A stretch of 23,861 nucleotides of DNA from CAZDQL01 sp964507325 (GTDB lineage: Bacteria > Planctomycetota > UBA1135 > GCA-002686595). Location: the NCBI GenBank assembly GCA_964507325.1, contig CAZDQL010000099.1, positions 1-23,861 of the forward strand, given 5' to 3'. Under the pieces are notes generated by a model that did not search any database, was not told where the DNA came from, and saw nothing but the letters and a program-made list of their open reading frames with translations. How positions within the stretch are numbered: the stretch's first letter is position 1; each line of letters starts with the position of its first letter. Positions 15,378 to 23,606 of this stretch are shown here, in pieces. Position numbers and translations under genes: made by a program.

Positions 15378-17267
15378 TCAGCGACGACCGACGAGCTCGT
15401 AGAGCCGGAACTGGTCGCGCTCGCGTTGCGGCGGGCTGCAGTAGCGCAGCTGGAAGCCGCGCACGCGCTCGAGGGCTTTGCGATCCACCTGCATGAACGC
15501 CCACGCCGCCGTGCCCTGAGCGGGGATCTCCTGCGCTTGCGGCACGCCGCCGACCCAGCGGTAGGGCCAGAGCACGTAGCGGTCGACGAGCAGGTAGCGC
15601 GTGTCGTACTTGCGGCACAGGTCCCCGACGTCGCGCACGGTGCCCTGCAGGAAGGTCGTGTAGAACTCCTCGATCCGCCGCCGGCTCTCCGCCGTCTCGT
15701 ACTTCGGCTGCAGCAGCATCGGATTGCGCGAGTGCGCGAGGATCGAGGTCGCGACGACGTAGTCGCCCAGGATCGCCTCGTCCTCCGGCAGCTCCTGCTC
15801 GATCCAGCGCACCAGGCGGCGGATCTCCTCGCGGCGCTCCTGCGGCTGGTACCAGGTCTGCACCTGGCTGCCCACGCGTGAGAAGAAGTACTCGCCCTGC
15901 GCGAGGATGGCGACGACCAGCACCACCTCCAGGACCGCCGGCCAGCGCGAGCGTCTGAGCAGCGTGACGGCCAGGATCGGCGCGAGGAGGCTGGGGAGGA
16001 TCAGCACGCGACGTACGAGCCAAGCGACGACCAGCGTGCCCGCCGCCGCGGCGCCGAGGAGCGAGGGCGCCGTCTCGCCCTTGCGCCACGTCCAGCCGGG
16101 GACGGCGAGCGCGATGCCGAGCGCCAGGAAGAGCAGCCCCGCCCCCAGCCCGATCGAGAGGTCGTCGAGGGTCGACGTGCTGAAGGGCCCCTGCCACAAG
16201 AGGCGCGCCCCGAAAGGCAGCGTCTCAGCGTTCTCGGGCAGCGTGCCGAGGTGCGTGAGCTTCGCCCAGAAGAACTCGAAGACGTGCGAGTAGTCGCTTC
16301 CGCCGCCCGCGATCCAACGCGTCAGGCCCATGCCGAGGGGCACCGTGATCGCCAGCGTGCCGACGCCCACCAGCACCTGCCGCCCGCGCTTCCAGTCCAG
16401 CCGCCGCCCGACCAGCGCCACGACCAGCAGCGCGACGCACATCTGCATCGGGAGGGAGAACAGGAACAGCTTGCTGCGCAGCACCGGGACGGCCAAGGAC
16501 GCCAGCGCGGCGACCGCCGGCAGGATCCACAGGCGCGGGACCTCGAACGCGTTGCGCCCCCCGCGCACGAACCACAGGAAGACCGCCAGCGCCTCGAGCG
16601 TGACGATGAACGCCATCATGTGCCACGAGGCCAGGGCCAGCACGAGCGCCAGCGCGGCGAACACGAAGCTCTTCCACGTGCCGACGCGCACCGCGCGCGC
16701 CACGAGCCAGAGGTGGATGGCAAAACAAGGCAGGCTGAACTCCTCGCGCTCGTAGATCAGGCCGACCGTGCGGTAGCTGAACGGCAGCGCCGCGTACAGC
16801 GCGGCGGCGTACACGGCCCAGCGCACCTTGCGCCCCAGCTCCCACGAAAGGCCGTAGACCCCGACGATGCTGAAGCTGGCGAAGATCCCCATCACCCAGA
16901 CGGCGAAGGTGTGCAGGGCCATGCCACCCCCGAAGAGGAGATAGCACCAGGCGACGAGATACTCCTGGCAGACCGTGAACATCGCCGGCATGTCGGCCGG
17001 CTCGGGGTGCTGGATGCGCGCATCGGCGCGGAAGTCGTCCGGCGGGAGCCCGCCCGCTTCGACGATGCGCTCGACGGTGTAGTGGATCAGCCCCGTCTCG
17101 CTCTTCAGCATCCCCTCGGGGTGGACGCTGTCGAAGCCGGGGTCGTTCAGCGCGCCATTGATGCGAACCGTCGCGCACAGCGCGAGGATCGCGAGCATGA
17201 CGAGCAAGCCGACGACGTGCGCGCGCCGTGAGTCCTCCGGCTCGAGGTCGCTCTGCTCGTCAGCCAT
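15378..17267 (-). CDS. GT-C fold membrane glycosyltransferase, STT3-like
   Basis: A 629-residue polytopic membrane protein with roughly ten to twelve hydrophobic segments between residues 18 and 450, then a soluble C-terminal domain of about 170 residues. The first extracytoplasmic loop, TGLIHYTVERIVEAGGLPPDD followed by ARIQHPEPADMP, is laid out like the first loop of STT3/AglB/PglB oligosaccharyltransferases and related GT-C enzymes (acidic residue, YHYR-like motif, G-x-x-P, then HPEG). These enzymes use lipid-linked sugars outside the membrane. The strict WWD motif of STT3 is not evident, so it may be a GT-C relative rather than a true N-glycosylation enzyme. ATG 17267 is preferred over the GTG at 17273. 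There is no ribosome site, but a good promoter ends only about 12 bases upstream. It diverges from the lipoprotein gene at 17414. Confidence 0.78.
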   Translation of the reverse strand: MADEQSDLEPEDSRRAHVVGLLVMLAILALCATVRINGALNDPGFDSVHPEGMLKSETGLIHYTVERIVEAGGLPPDDFRADARIQHPEPADMPAMFTVCQEYLVAWCYLLFGGGMALHTFAVWVMGIFASFSIVGVYGLSWELGRKVRWAVYAAALYAALPFSYRTVGLIYEREEFSLPCFAIHLWLVARAVRVGTWKSFVFAALALVLALASWHMMAFIVTLEALAVFLWFVRGGRNAFEVPRLWILPAVAALASLAVPVLRSKLFLFSLPMQMCVALLVVALVGRRLDWKRGRQVLVGVGTLAITVPLGMGLTRWIAGGGSDYSHVFEFFWAKLTHLGTLPENAETLPFGARLLWQGPFSTSTLDDLSIGLGAGLLFLALGIALAVPGWTWRKGETAPSLLGAAAAGTLVVAWLVRRVLILPSLLAPILAVTLLRRSRWPAVLEVVLVVAILAQGEYFFSRVGSQVQTWYQPQERREEIRRLVRWIEQELPEDEAILGDYVVATSILAHSRNPMLLQPKYETAESRRRIEEFYTTFLQGTVRDVGDLCRKYDTRYLLVDRYVLWPYRWVGGVPQAQEIPAQGTAAWAFMQVDRKALERVRGFQLRYCSPPQRERDQFRLYELVGRR

Positions 17268-17278
17268 GGGCACGGGCC

Positions 17279-17306
17279 ATCATCGAGTACGTCCGAGTGA
17301 TGTCAA
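17279..17306 (-). promoter_or_regulatory. Promoter of the GT-C gene, near-leaderless
   Basis: On the minus strand a perfect -35 TTGACA (17306-17301) and a -10 GATGAT (17284-17279) are separated by 16 bases. Transcription would begin around 17272, leaving about five bases before the ATG at 17267. This fits the absence of a ribosome site. The call is from consensus match and position only. Confidence 0.45.
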
Positions 17307-17364
17307 GCCGGCGCGCTCAGCTCGAGACGCCCTGCGCTACGCCCGGGGATTACATGTCGGCCCC

Positions 17365-17393
17365 ATGTCACGCTCGGCTCCGCCGACTATGAT
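17365..17393 (+). promoter_or_regulatory. Promoter of the sulfatase-fold lipoprotein gene
   Basis: ATGTCA (17365-17370, four of six matches to TTGACA) and TATGAT (17388-17393, five of six matches to TATAAT) are separated by 17 bases. Transcription would begin near 17400, giving a leader of about 14 bases before the ATG at 17414. It is divergent from the GT-C promoter within a 146-base intergenic region. Confidence 0.42.
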
Positions 17394-17413
17394 GCCCATA
17401 CTCCCCGCTACCC

Positions 17414-19132
17414 ATGCACGCGCTCGAGTCCAAAGCCCTCCCCCTGCTCACCTGCGTCCTCCTCTTGGTGCCCGGTTGCGGCCAGGGGAACGAGCGGCTG
17501 CCGAACGTGCTGCTCATCAGCCTCGACAGCGTGCGGCAAGACATGCTGAGCTGCTACGGTCGGGAGTCGCGCTTCGCGCCGGGGGTCCCGACCACGCCCC
17601 ACATCGACCGCCTCGCCGCGGAGGGCGTGCGCTTCGAGGACGCCTACTCATCCTCGTCCTGGACGCTGCCCGCCCACGTCTCGCTCATGACCGGCCTGCC
17701 GGACGTGGCGCACGCGGTCGAGATCGACGACCTGCGCCTGTCGGAGGGGAGCGAGACCTTGGCCCGCATCCTGGACGACAGGGGCTACCGCACGGCCGGC
17801 TTCTTCTCCGGCCCGTACCTCGCGCCGCGCTACGGCTTCCAGGACGGATTCGAGCGCTACGAGTCCTGCTGCAGCGAGGAGCTCGACGAGGCGATGGAGA
17901 GGGAGGCGCGCGCCGAGAAGGCGCTGCGCAGCCTGAAGCCGGGTGAGCCGGGACTGCAGGAGTTGATCGCCGAGCGCGTATCCGCGGGAGAGCGCGTCGC
18001 CTACCTCTCGCACGTGGACGTCAGCTCACAGGTGGTCACCGATGCCGTCTTGAAGGAGCTCGAGCGGGCGCGCGGCGATGAGCGCCCGTGGTTCATCTTC
18101 GCGCACTACTTCGACCCGCACTACGACTACGTTCCCCCTGCGCCACACGACAGCCGCTTCGATCCGGACTACGAGGGCCCGATCACGGGGGAGGACTTCG
18201 ACAAGAACCCCGCCATCAGCACCCGTCAGCCGACGCGCAGGGATGCCCAGGCCCGCAGCCGCGTGATCGGCGATCGAGATCTCGAGCACATCTGGTCCCT
18301 CTACGACGGCGAGATGGAGTGGACCGACAAGCAGGTGGGACGCATCCTCGACGAATTGCGCGCACGGGGTGAGCTGGACGACACGCTGGTCGTCCTGCTC
18401 TCCGACCATGGGGACGAGTTCTTCGAGCACGGGAACATCGGCCATCGCAAGACGCTCTTCGAGGAGGTCTTGCGCATTCCGCTGGTGATGCGCTACCCAG
18501 CCGCGCTTCCGGCCGGCAGGGCGGTGCGCGGCGTGGCCTCGATCGGCGACGTCTACGCGACCGTGCTGGAGGTCCTCGACCTACCCATGCCCTCGGGGAC
18601 CTGTTCGCGCTCGCTCCTCCCGCTGGTGGACGACGACCCCGATCCCGCCGATCGCACGGCGCTCGGTCGCTTGGTCGTCACCCGGCCGTTCGAGAACCAG
18701 AGCGGGGTGCGCGGCATGCAGGTCTCGATCCAGGAGGCCTTCATCTCGTGGCCGATCAAGATCATCCGCGAGCGGCGCTGGATGGAACCCAATCCCGGCG
18801 CGAATCCGGGGCAACTGGCCGAGGCCCGCGAGAGGGCGGAACGCAGGCGCGAGGCGGAGTTCGAGCTGGCCTGGATCGATCTCGAGGCGTCGCCCGGGGA
18901 GCCGCGCGCGAGCTACTCGAGGGACTTCAGCGATCCGCGGGCCGCGGCGGTGCTGAAGCAGTACCGCGAGTCCTACGGCCGGCTGCTGCGGCGACGTGCC
19001 GCTCCCGGCGCCGCGGACCCGAGTGCCTCCTCCAGTCGACTTCAGGGACTCGGGTACGGCGGTGGCGAGCCGACGGAGATCGACGAGATGCTGGTGGAGC
19101 GCTTCGCCATCTCGCCTCCGGGAGGGAAGTAG
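17414..19132 (+). CDS. Sulfatase-fold lipoprotein without the formylglycine motif
   Basis: A 572-residue lipoprotein of the alkaline phosphatase/sulfatase superfamily. The N-terminus ends in the lipobox LVPGC (Cys22), so it should be anchored to a membrane outside the cytoplasm. The fold landmarks are present: NVLLISLDSVRQD (Asp38, metal), TPHIDRLAAEGVRFEDAYS, FAHYFDPH and LLSDHGDEFFEHG (second metal pair), then GHRKTLFEEVLRIPLVM. The nucleophile region reads SSSSWTLPAHVSLMTG: Thr84 in T-L-P-A-H replaces the C/S-x-P-x-R of true sulfatases, so formylglycine cannot form. A Thr nucleophile is found in phosphoethanolamine and phosphoglycerol transferases and related phosphohydrolases, which fits transfer or removal of a phosphate group on envelope glycans. 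The C-terminal 130 residues are charged and unassigned. It is followed after 202 bases by a flippase gene. The substrate is unknown. Confidence 0.88.
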   Translation: MHALESKALPLLTCVLLLVPGCGQGNERLPNVLLISLDSVRQDMLSCYGRESRFAPGVPTTPHIDRLAAEGVRFEDAYSSSSWTLPAHVSLMTGLPDVAHAVEIDDLRLSEGSETLARILDDRGYRTAGFFSGPYLAPRYGFQDGFERYESCCSEELDEAMEREARAEKALRSLKPGEPGLQELIAERVSAGERVAYLSHVDVSSQVVTDAVLKELERARGDERPWFIFAHYFDPHYDYVPPAPHDSRFDPDYEGPITGEDFDKNPAISTRQPTRRDAQARSRVIGDRDLEHIWSLYDGEMEWTDKQVGRILDELRARGELDDTLVVLLSDHGDEFFEHGNIGHRKTLFEEVLRIPLVMRYPAALPAGRAVRGVASIGDVYATVLEVLDLPMPSGTCSRSLLPLVDDDPDPADRTALGRLVVTRPFENQSGVRGMQVSIQEAFISWPIKIIRERRWMEPNPGANPGQLAEARERAERRREAEFELAWIDLEASPGEPRASYSRDFSDPRAAAVLKQYRESYGRLLRRRAAPGAADPSASSSRLQGLGYGGGEPTEIDEMLVERFAISPPGGK

Positions 19133-19334
19133 CGCGTAGCGCCCGCCGTGCGCGGTCGGAGAGCTCCCAGGGACCAGGGGGGGCACCGCGCAGGCAACTC
19201 CCGGGCACTTGAGGTTCAGACGGAGGGCGATGACGTCGAATCTTTGGGAGTCCCTACTCCTCCCCGAACCTCCTTCCCCGGCGTGACTGACGTCGCGACC
19301 TCGGAATCGGAGGCCGAGTCCTTACCATCCCATC

Positions 19335-20864
19335 GTGCTCAAGAACATCGGCTCCAACTGGGCTCTCAACGCGGTCCAGATCCTGGTCTTCATGGTGCTC
19401 ACGCCCTTCGTGGTGGACACCCTCGACCGGGGGCCGTTCGGGATCTGGGAGTCGATCTTGGCCGTCGCGGGGCCCCTGCAGCTCCTGATCCTGGGGGTGC
19501 CGATGGCCACGGTGCGGACCGTCAGCGCGCACCTGGCGCGCGACGAGGAGCAGGAAGCACGGCGAGCGCTGGGCACCTGCGTCAGCATCGCCCTGGTGAT
19601 GGGGGCCCTGACGCTGGTGGTGGGAGCCCTGATCTACGTCGGCTTCGACGCGGCGCTGCTCCAGAGCGAGAAGTGGGACCTCTCCGCCGCCGCCATCACC
19701 GACGCGCGGCGCGCCTACTGGATCTTCGTCGCCAACCTGGCCTTCGGCTTCTGCCTGCGCCTGCCCTACGCGATCTTCGACGCCCACCACGACTTCATCC
19801 CGCGCAACCTGGTGATGGCGAGCGGGTTCGTGATCAAGCTCGGCCTGACGGTCCTCTTGCTGTCGGCGTCGGCGACCCTCACCACCCTGGCTTGGGTACA
19901 GCTCCTGGTGGCCGTGATCGAGTTCGCGGCGGCGCTGGCCGTCTCCCGTGCGCGCCGGCACCGGGTGACCTTCCGCCCCGGGGGCTTGGAGTGGCGCCGG
20001 GTGCGCGAGATCCTCTCCTTCAGCATCTTCGCCCTGCTGCTCAACATGGGGGCGATGCTCGCCTTCCGCATCGACGCCATCGTGGTGGGACTCTTCCGCG
20101 ACCAGGACGCGGTCACGACCTACGCCCTGGGCAACAAGATCTTCGACCCCTTCATCAACCTGCTGCTCGCGATCGGGATGGTCGTCATGCCGATGGCGAC
20201 CCAGCTCGCGGCGACCGGCGCGGTGGACCAGGTGCGCGAGGTGCTGCTCAAGTGGTCGAAGGTGGCCGCCACCCTGGTCCTGATGCTGGGGGTCTACCTG
20301 GTGGTCCTGGGACCCGAGTTCCTGGCCTGGTGGTTCGGCGGAGACTACGTGCCGGAGAGCGGGCGACTGCTGCAGATCCTGATGGTCTCCTTCTTCATCT
20401 TCCTCCCCGTGCGCGGCGTGGCCCTGCCGGTGCTGATGGGGGTCGGACGGCCGCGCAAGCCCGCCTTCGGGCTCTTGGCGATGGGGCTCTTGAACCTGGC
20501 CCTGAGCGTGACCCTGGTGGGTCGCTACGGGGTGACCGGGGTGGCGCTGGGAACGGCGATCCCCAACGTGCTCTTCGCCTCCCTCTTCGCGGTCGCCGCC
20601 TGCCGCGAGCTGGGGGTCTCCCCGGCGGAGTTCGGCCGCTACGTGGCCGGCCGGCCGCTGCTCGGAGCCCTCCCGGGGGCGGCCCTGCTCCTGGCCGCCA
20701 AGTACTGGGTCGGGGTGGAGGGTCTGGCGCCCCTGGTCGCCTGGGGCCTGGCCTTCGTGGTGGTCTTCGGGGCGGCCCAGGTGCTCTTCGTCTGGCGCGG
20801 GGACCGGTATTTGGATCTGGGTGCCAAGCTCGCCGCGCGCCTGGGCCGAAGGGAGGGCGCATGA
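19335..20864 (+). CDS. Wzx/MATE-like polysaccharide flippase
   Basis: A 509-residue membrane protein with about 12 to 14 hydrophobic segments, belonging to the MOP exporter superfamily (polysaccharide biosynthesis/Wzx type). These flip lipid-linked oligosaccharides or similar precursors across the inner membrane. The N-terminus (LKNIGSNWALNAVQILVFM) and the first loop (VVDTLDRGPFGIWESILAV) follow the family pattern, in which G-x-x-x-x-G-x-W/Y follows the first helix. The later stretch FRIDAIVVGLFRDQDAVTTY is the equivalent element in the second half. The start is a GTG at 19335 without a clear ribosome site. The stop overlaps the next start as ATGA (20861-20864), so it is translationally coupled to the SGNH protein. 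It probably exports a surface glycan that the neighbour modifies. Confidence 0.9.
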   Translation: MLKNIGSNWALNAVQILVFMVLTPFVVDTLDRGPFGIWESILAVAGPLQLLILGVPMATVRTVSAHLARDEEQEARRALGTCVSIALVMGALTLVVGALIYVGFDAALLQSEKWDLSAAAITDARRAYWIFVANLAFGFCLRLPYAIFDAHHDFIPRNLVMASGFVIKLGLTVLLLSASATLTTLAWVQLLVAVIEFAAALAVSRARRHRVTFRPGGLEWRRVREILSFSIFALLLNMGAMLAFRIDAIVVGLFRDQDAVTTYALGNKIFDPFINLLLAIGMVVMPMATQLAATGAVDQVREVLLKWSKVAATLVLMLGVYLVVLGPEFLAWWFGGDYVPESGRLLQILMVSFFIFLPVRGVALPVLMGVGRPRKPAFGLLAMGLLNLALSVTLVGRYGVTGVALGTAIPNVLFASLFAVAACRELGVSPAEFGRYVAGRPLLGALPGAALLLAAKYWVGVEGLAPLVAWGLAFVVVFGAAQVLFVWRGDRYLDLGAKLAARLGRREGA

Positions 20865-21997
20865 CGCCGGTCGAGATCTGTGCCCTGATCCTGGGCGGGG
20901 GAGTGGCGGCGCTCATCGTCGGTGAGCTCGCCACCCGCGCTTGGCTGCGGGCCCGAGGGAACTACTACGTGCTGAAGCGCTGGGCGCGCACGGTGAACGA
21001 GATCGACCGCACCTCCCTGCCCACCCTGGAGGAGCAGGCGCGCATCGAGGTCAACGGCGACGGGGAGCGCGGCCCCGAGCTGCCGCGCGACACGGCCGGG
21101 ACCTACCGCGTGCTGGTGTGCGGGGGCAGCGCGGCGGAGTGCTTCCTGCTCGACCAGGCGAGTACCTGGCCGGCGGTGGTGCTGCAGGCGCTGGCGCCGG
21201 AAGCGTCGCGCCTGGGGGCGCACGGCGTGCACGTGGGGAACATCTCCCGCTCCCTGGTCGCCTGCGACTACATCGAGATGATGCTCGCCCGGGTGCTGCC
21301 GCACTACACCCGCCTGGACGTGGTGGTCCTGATGGTGGGGGCCAGCGACGTGGTGGCCTGGCTCGAGCGCAGCACGCCGGAGGTGGTCGAGGAGGGGGAA
21401 CGCAAGAGCTCCTACGCCTTCGAAGAGCACCCGGAGGGGCCCTTCGGCTGGACGCCGGGCACCTTGGCGCTGCGGCGGGTGGTCTCCCTCTGGCGGCGCC
21501 GTCTCCTGCGCCCCGTGGGTCGCCGCACCCAGGCGGGCGCGCGCTTGATCGCCAACCGCGCCATGCGCGCCCGCGGCGAGATGGTGGACGAGATCCCCGA
21601 CCCGACTCCGATGCTGGTCCACTTCGAGCGCTGGCTACGCCGCACCGTGGAGACGGCGCGCGGCAAGGCCTCGCGGGTGCTGGTCGTGCGTCAGCCCTGG
21701 CTGCGCAAGGCCTTCACCCCCGAGGAGGACCAGCGCCTGTGGAACTTCGGCGGGGGGCGCCCCTACCTGGAGGAGGTCACCACCTACTACTCCCACGACG
21801 TGGTGAACCGTCTGATGGGCGGAGTGGACCAGGTGGCGGCGCGGGTGGCGGACGACATGGGGGTCGAGTCCCTGGACCTGATGCAGCGCCTCTCCCACGA
21901 CTTCGAGACCTTCTACGATCGCCTGCACTTCACCCCCGCCGGGGCGCGGGTGGTGGGCACGGCGGTGGCGGAGGCGATCCTGGAGGGGGCGGACTAG
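20861..21997 (+). CDS. Membrane-anchored SGNH/GDSL-like hydrolase or acyltransferase
   Basis: A 378-residue protein with one N-terminal membrane segment (about 5-24) and a long extracytoplasmic part. It shows SGNH-hydrolase blocks: VLVCGGSAAEC with Ser90 as nucleophile (block I), VGNISRS near 125-131, VVLMVGASDVV (about 155-165, the G-x-N/S-D block) and YDRLHFTPAG with Asp353 and His356 (block V, D-x-x-H). SGNH enzymes beside flippases commonly add or remove acyl groups on exported polysaccharides. The ATG overlaps the flippase stop. Its own stop shares the four bases CTAG with the stop of the convergent M28 gene. Esterase versus acetyltransferase activity cannot be decided from sequence. Confidence 0.85.
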   Translation: MTPVEICALILGGGVAALIVGELATRAWLRARGNYYVLKRWARTVNEIDRTSLPTLEEQARIEVNGDGERGPELPRDTAGTYRVLVCGGSAAECFLLDQASTWPAVVLQALAPEASRLGAHGVHVGNISRSLVACDYIEMMLARVLPHYTRLDVVVLMVGASDVVAWLERSTPEVVEEGERKSSYAFEEHPEGPFGWTPGTLALRRVVSLWRRRLLRPVGRRTQAGARLIANRAMRARGEMVDEIPDPTPMLVHFERWLRRTVETARGKASRVLVVRQPWLRKAFTPEEDQRLWNFGGGRPYLEEVTTYYSHDVVNRLMGGVDQVAARVADDMGVESLDLMQRLSHDFETFYDRLHFTPAGARVVGTAVAEAILEGAD

Positions 21998-23433
21998 AAC
22001 TCGATCTCGTCGGTCTGCAAGCCCTCCAGCACCCTGACGACCAGCCGCGTCACGCGCTTCACCTTGCCGTAGTCGATCTTCTCGGCGGTGTCGGTCGGCT
22101 TGTGGTAGTCGCCGTGCACGTCGGCGAAGATGAAGGCCACGGGGATCTTCAGGTTCTTGGAGAAGGAGGCGTGGTCGCTGCGGCTCCAGTAGCTGTCCGC
22201 GCTGTTGAGCTTGGTAAAGCCCTCCAGCCTCATGTTCTCCTCCACCAGCTCGGTCAGGCGGTTGTACTGCCGCAGCTTGCGAGTCGGGGTGATGCCGATC
22301 TCGTCGGGGGCGTTGCGCCCGATCATGTCCAGGTTGATGTTGCAGATCGGTCGCATCCCCTCGGGCAGCCAGGGGTCGTTGGCCCAGGCTCTCGAACCGA
22401 GCAGTCCCTTCTCCTCACCGGAAACCCAGAGCAGGAGCACGGTGCGGCGCATCGGTCCGTAGGCCCGCAACGCCTCCGCGATCGCCATCAACCCGCAGGT
22501 CCCCGAGCCGTTGTCGTCGGCGCCGTTGTAGATGTCGCCGTTCGGGCGCGCCCCCACGTGGTCGTAGTGCGCCGAGAGGATGATCACCTCGTTGCGCAGC
22601 TCCGGATCCGATCCGGTCCACAGACCGCAGACGTTCTCGACGACGAGCGGGTCCTCGTCCACGACGAGGACCTCCCGCAGGTTGGCTCCGAGGGGCGTCC
22701 CCACCGACGGGGAGTCGACTCCAGCCAGGAGACCCGCGGTCAGCTCCTCGGAGAGGTAGATCATGGGCAGGTAGCGGGAGCGCGGTTTCCCGATGCGGGG
22801 CTGCAGGGCCCGCTTGACGTCGGGCCCGGCGTTCGCTTGGACACTCTCTTCCGCTTCAGGGTCGGCGGAGATCAAGAACCCATGGATCCCCGCCTGGGCA
22901 GCCTCCCTGCGGAGTCTGCCGGAAAGGCGTGTCCCCGGTTCCAGGAGGACCCACTTCCCGGCGAAGGACCCGAGATCGTCATTCGTGCCCGCGAAGTCCC
23001 GGCCCCAGAGAATCGCTCCGGTTCGGTCCCGCGCATTGATGGAATACCTGGAGGGGAAGTAGTCCTGGCCGAGCACCAGGCGCCGTGTCTCGCCAGCTAC
23101 GGTCAACTCGGCGAAGCACGACTCCCCCACCGCGAAATATCCCGGAACCTCGTACTCGTGGAAGTACTCCTGGGGTGAGGCGCCCGGCTCCCACCCCAGC
23201 CGCATCAGCCGCGCGCGGATGAAGCGCGCCGCCAGCTCCAGCCCCCTGGAGGGGGTGTCGCGCCCCCTGAGGCCATCGGAGGCGATGAAAGTCAGGTCGG
23301 TGCGGAGCTTCTCCTCGGTGATGACGGCCAGGGCCCGCTCCAGTGCCCCCGAGGAGGCGGCCAGGGGCGCGGCGAGGGTGCCCAGGAGGAGGGCGGCGAA
23401 GAGGGTCGTGCGTCGGATTCGAGTCGCGGACAT
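21994..23433 (-). CDS. Exported M28 family zinc metallopeptidase
   Basis: A 479-residue secreted aminopeptidase-type enzyme. Basic residues then LFAALLLGTLAAPLAAS form a signal peptide (cleavage near residue 27). A PA-domain-like insert spans about 110-270. The catalytic part carries the complete M28 metal and catalytic set: His289 (SAHYDHVG), Asp306 (NGADDNGSG), Glu340 and Glu341 (SGEEKGLLGS), Asp369 (NINLDMIGR) and His444 (DYHKPTDT). M28 peptidases with a PA domain usually remove N-terminal amino acids from peptides outside the cytoplasm, here probably for nutrient peptides. The gene appears complete. It is convergent with the SGNH gene, with stops overlapping in CTAG, and divergent from the repeat protein at the right edge. 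Confidence 0.94.
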   Translation of the reverse strand: MSATRIRRTTLFAALLLGTLAAPLAASSGALERALAVITEEKLRTDLTFIASDGLRGRDTPSRGLELAARFIRARLMRLGWEPGASPQEYFHEYEVPGYFAVGESCFAELTVAGETRRLVLGQDYFPSRYSINARDRTGAILWGRDFAGTNDDLGSFAGKWVLLEPGTRLSGRLRREAAQAGIHGFLISADPEAEESVQANAGPDVKRALQPRIGKPRSRYLPMIYLSEELTAGLLAGVDSPSVGTPLGANLREVLVVDEDPLVVENVCGLWTGSDPELRNEVIILSAHYDHVGARPNGDIYNGADDNGSGTCGLMAIAEALRAYGPMRRTVLLLWVSGEEKGLLGSRAWANDPWLPEGMRPICNINLDMIGRNAPDEIGITPTRKLRQYNRLTELVEENMRLEGFTKLNSADSYWSRSDHASFSKNLKIPVAFIFADVHGDYHKPTDTAEKIDYGKVKRVTRLVVRVLEGLQTDEIEF

Positions 23434-23606
23434 GGTCGGACCATGCTAGCCCGCGGCGCGGGGGAGTCCTGCATCTGCGACGCACCACTTACCGACCCCG
23501 GGGTTTTTCGAAGAGTAGGAGAACACCCCGCCCGCGACATCGGCTGCCAGGTCAGACGGGAAGCACCCCGCCCTAGAAACCCACCCCTCATCGACGGTGC
23601 AGTCCG

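Noticed and set aside
19148..20860. Long plus-strand frame continuous with the SGNH gene, suggesting a 949-residue protein
   Set aside because: It runs out of frame over the flippase gene, whose hydrophobic protein is clearly real. The translation is Arg/Gly/Pro-rich, typical of shadow frames in GC-rich DNA. The SGNH gene has its own ATG at 20861.
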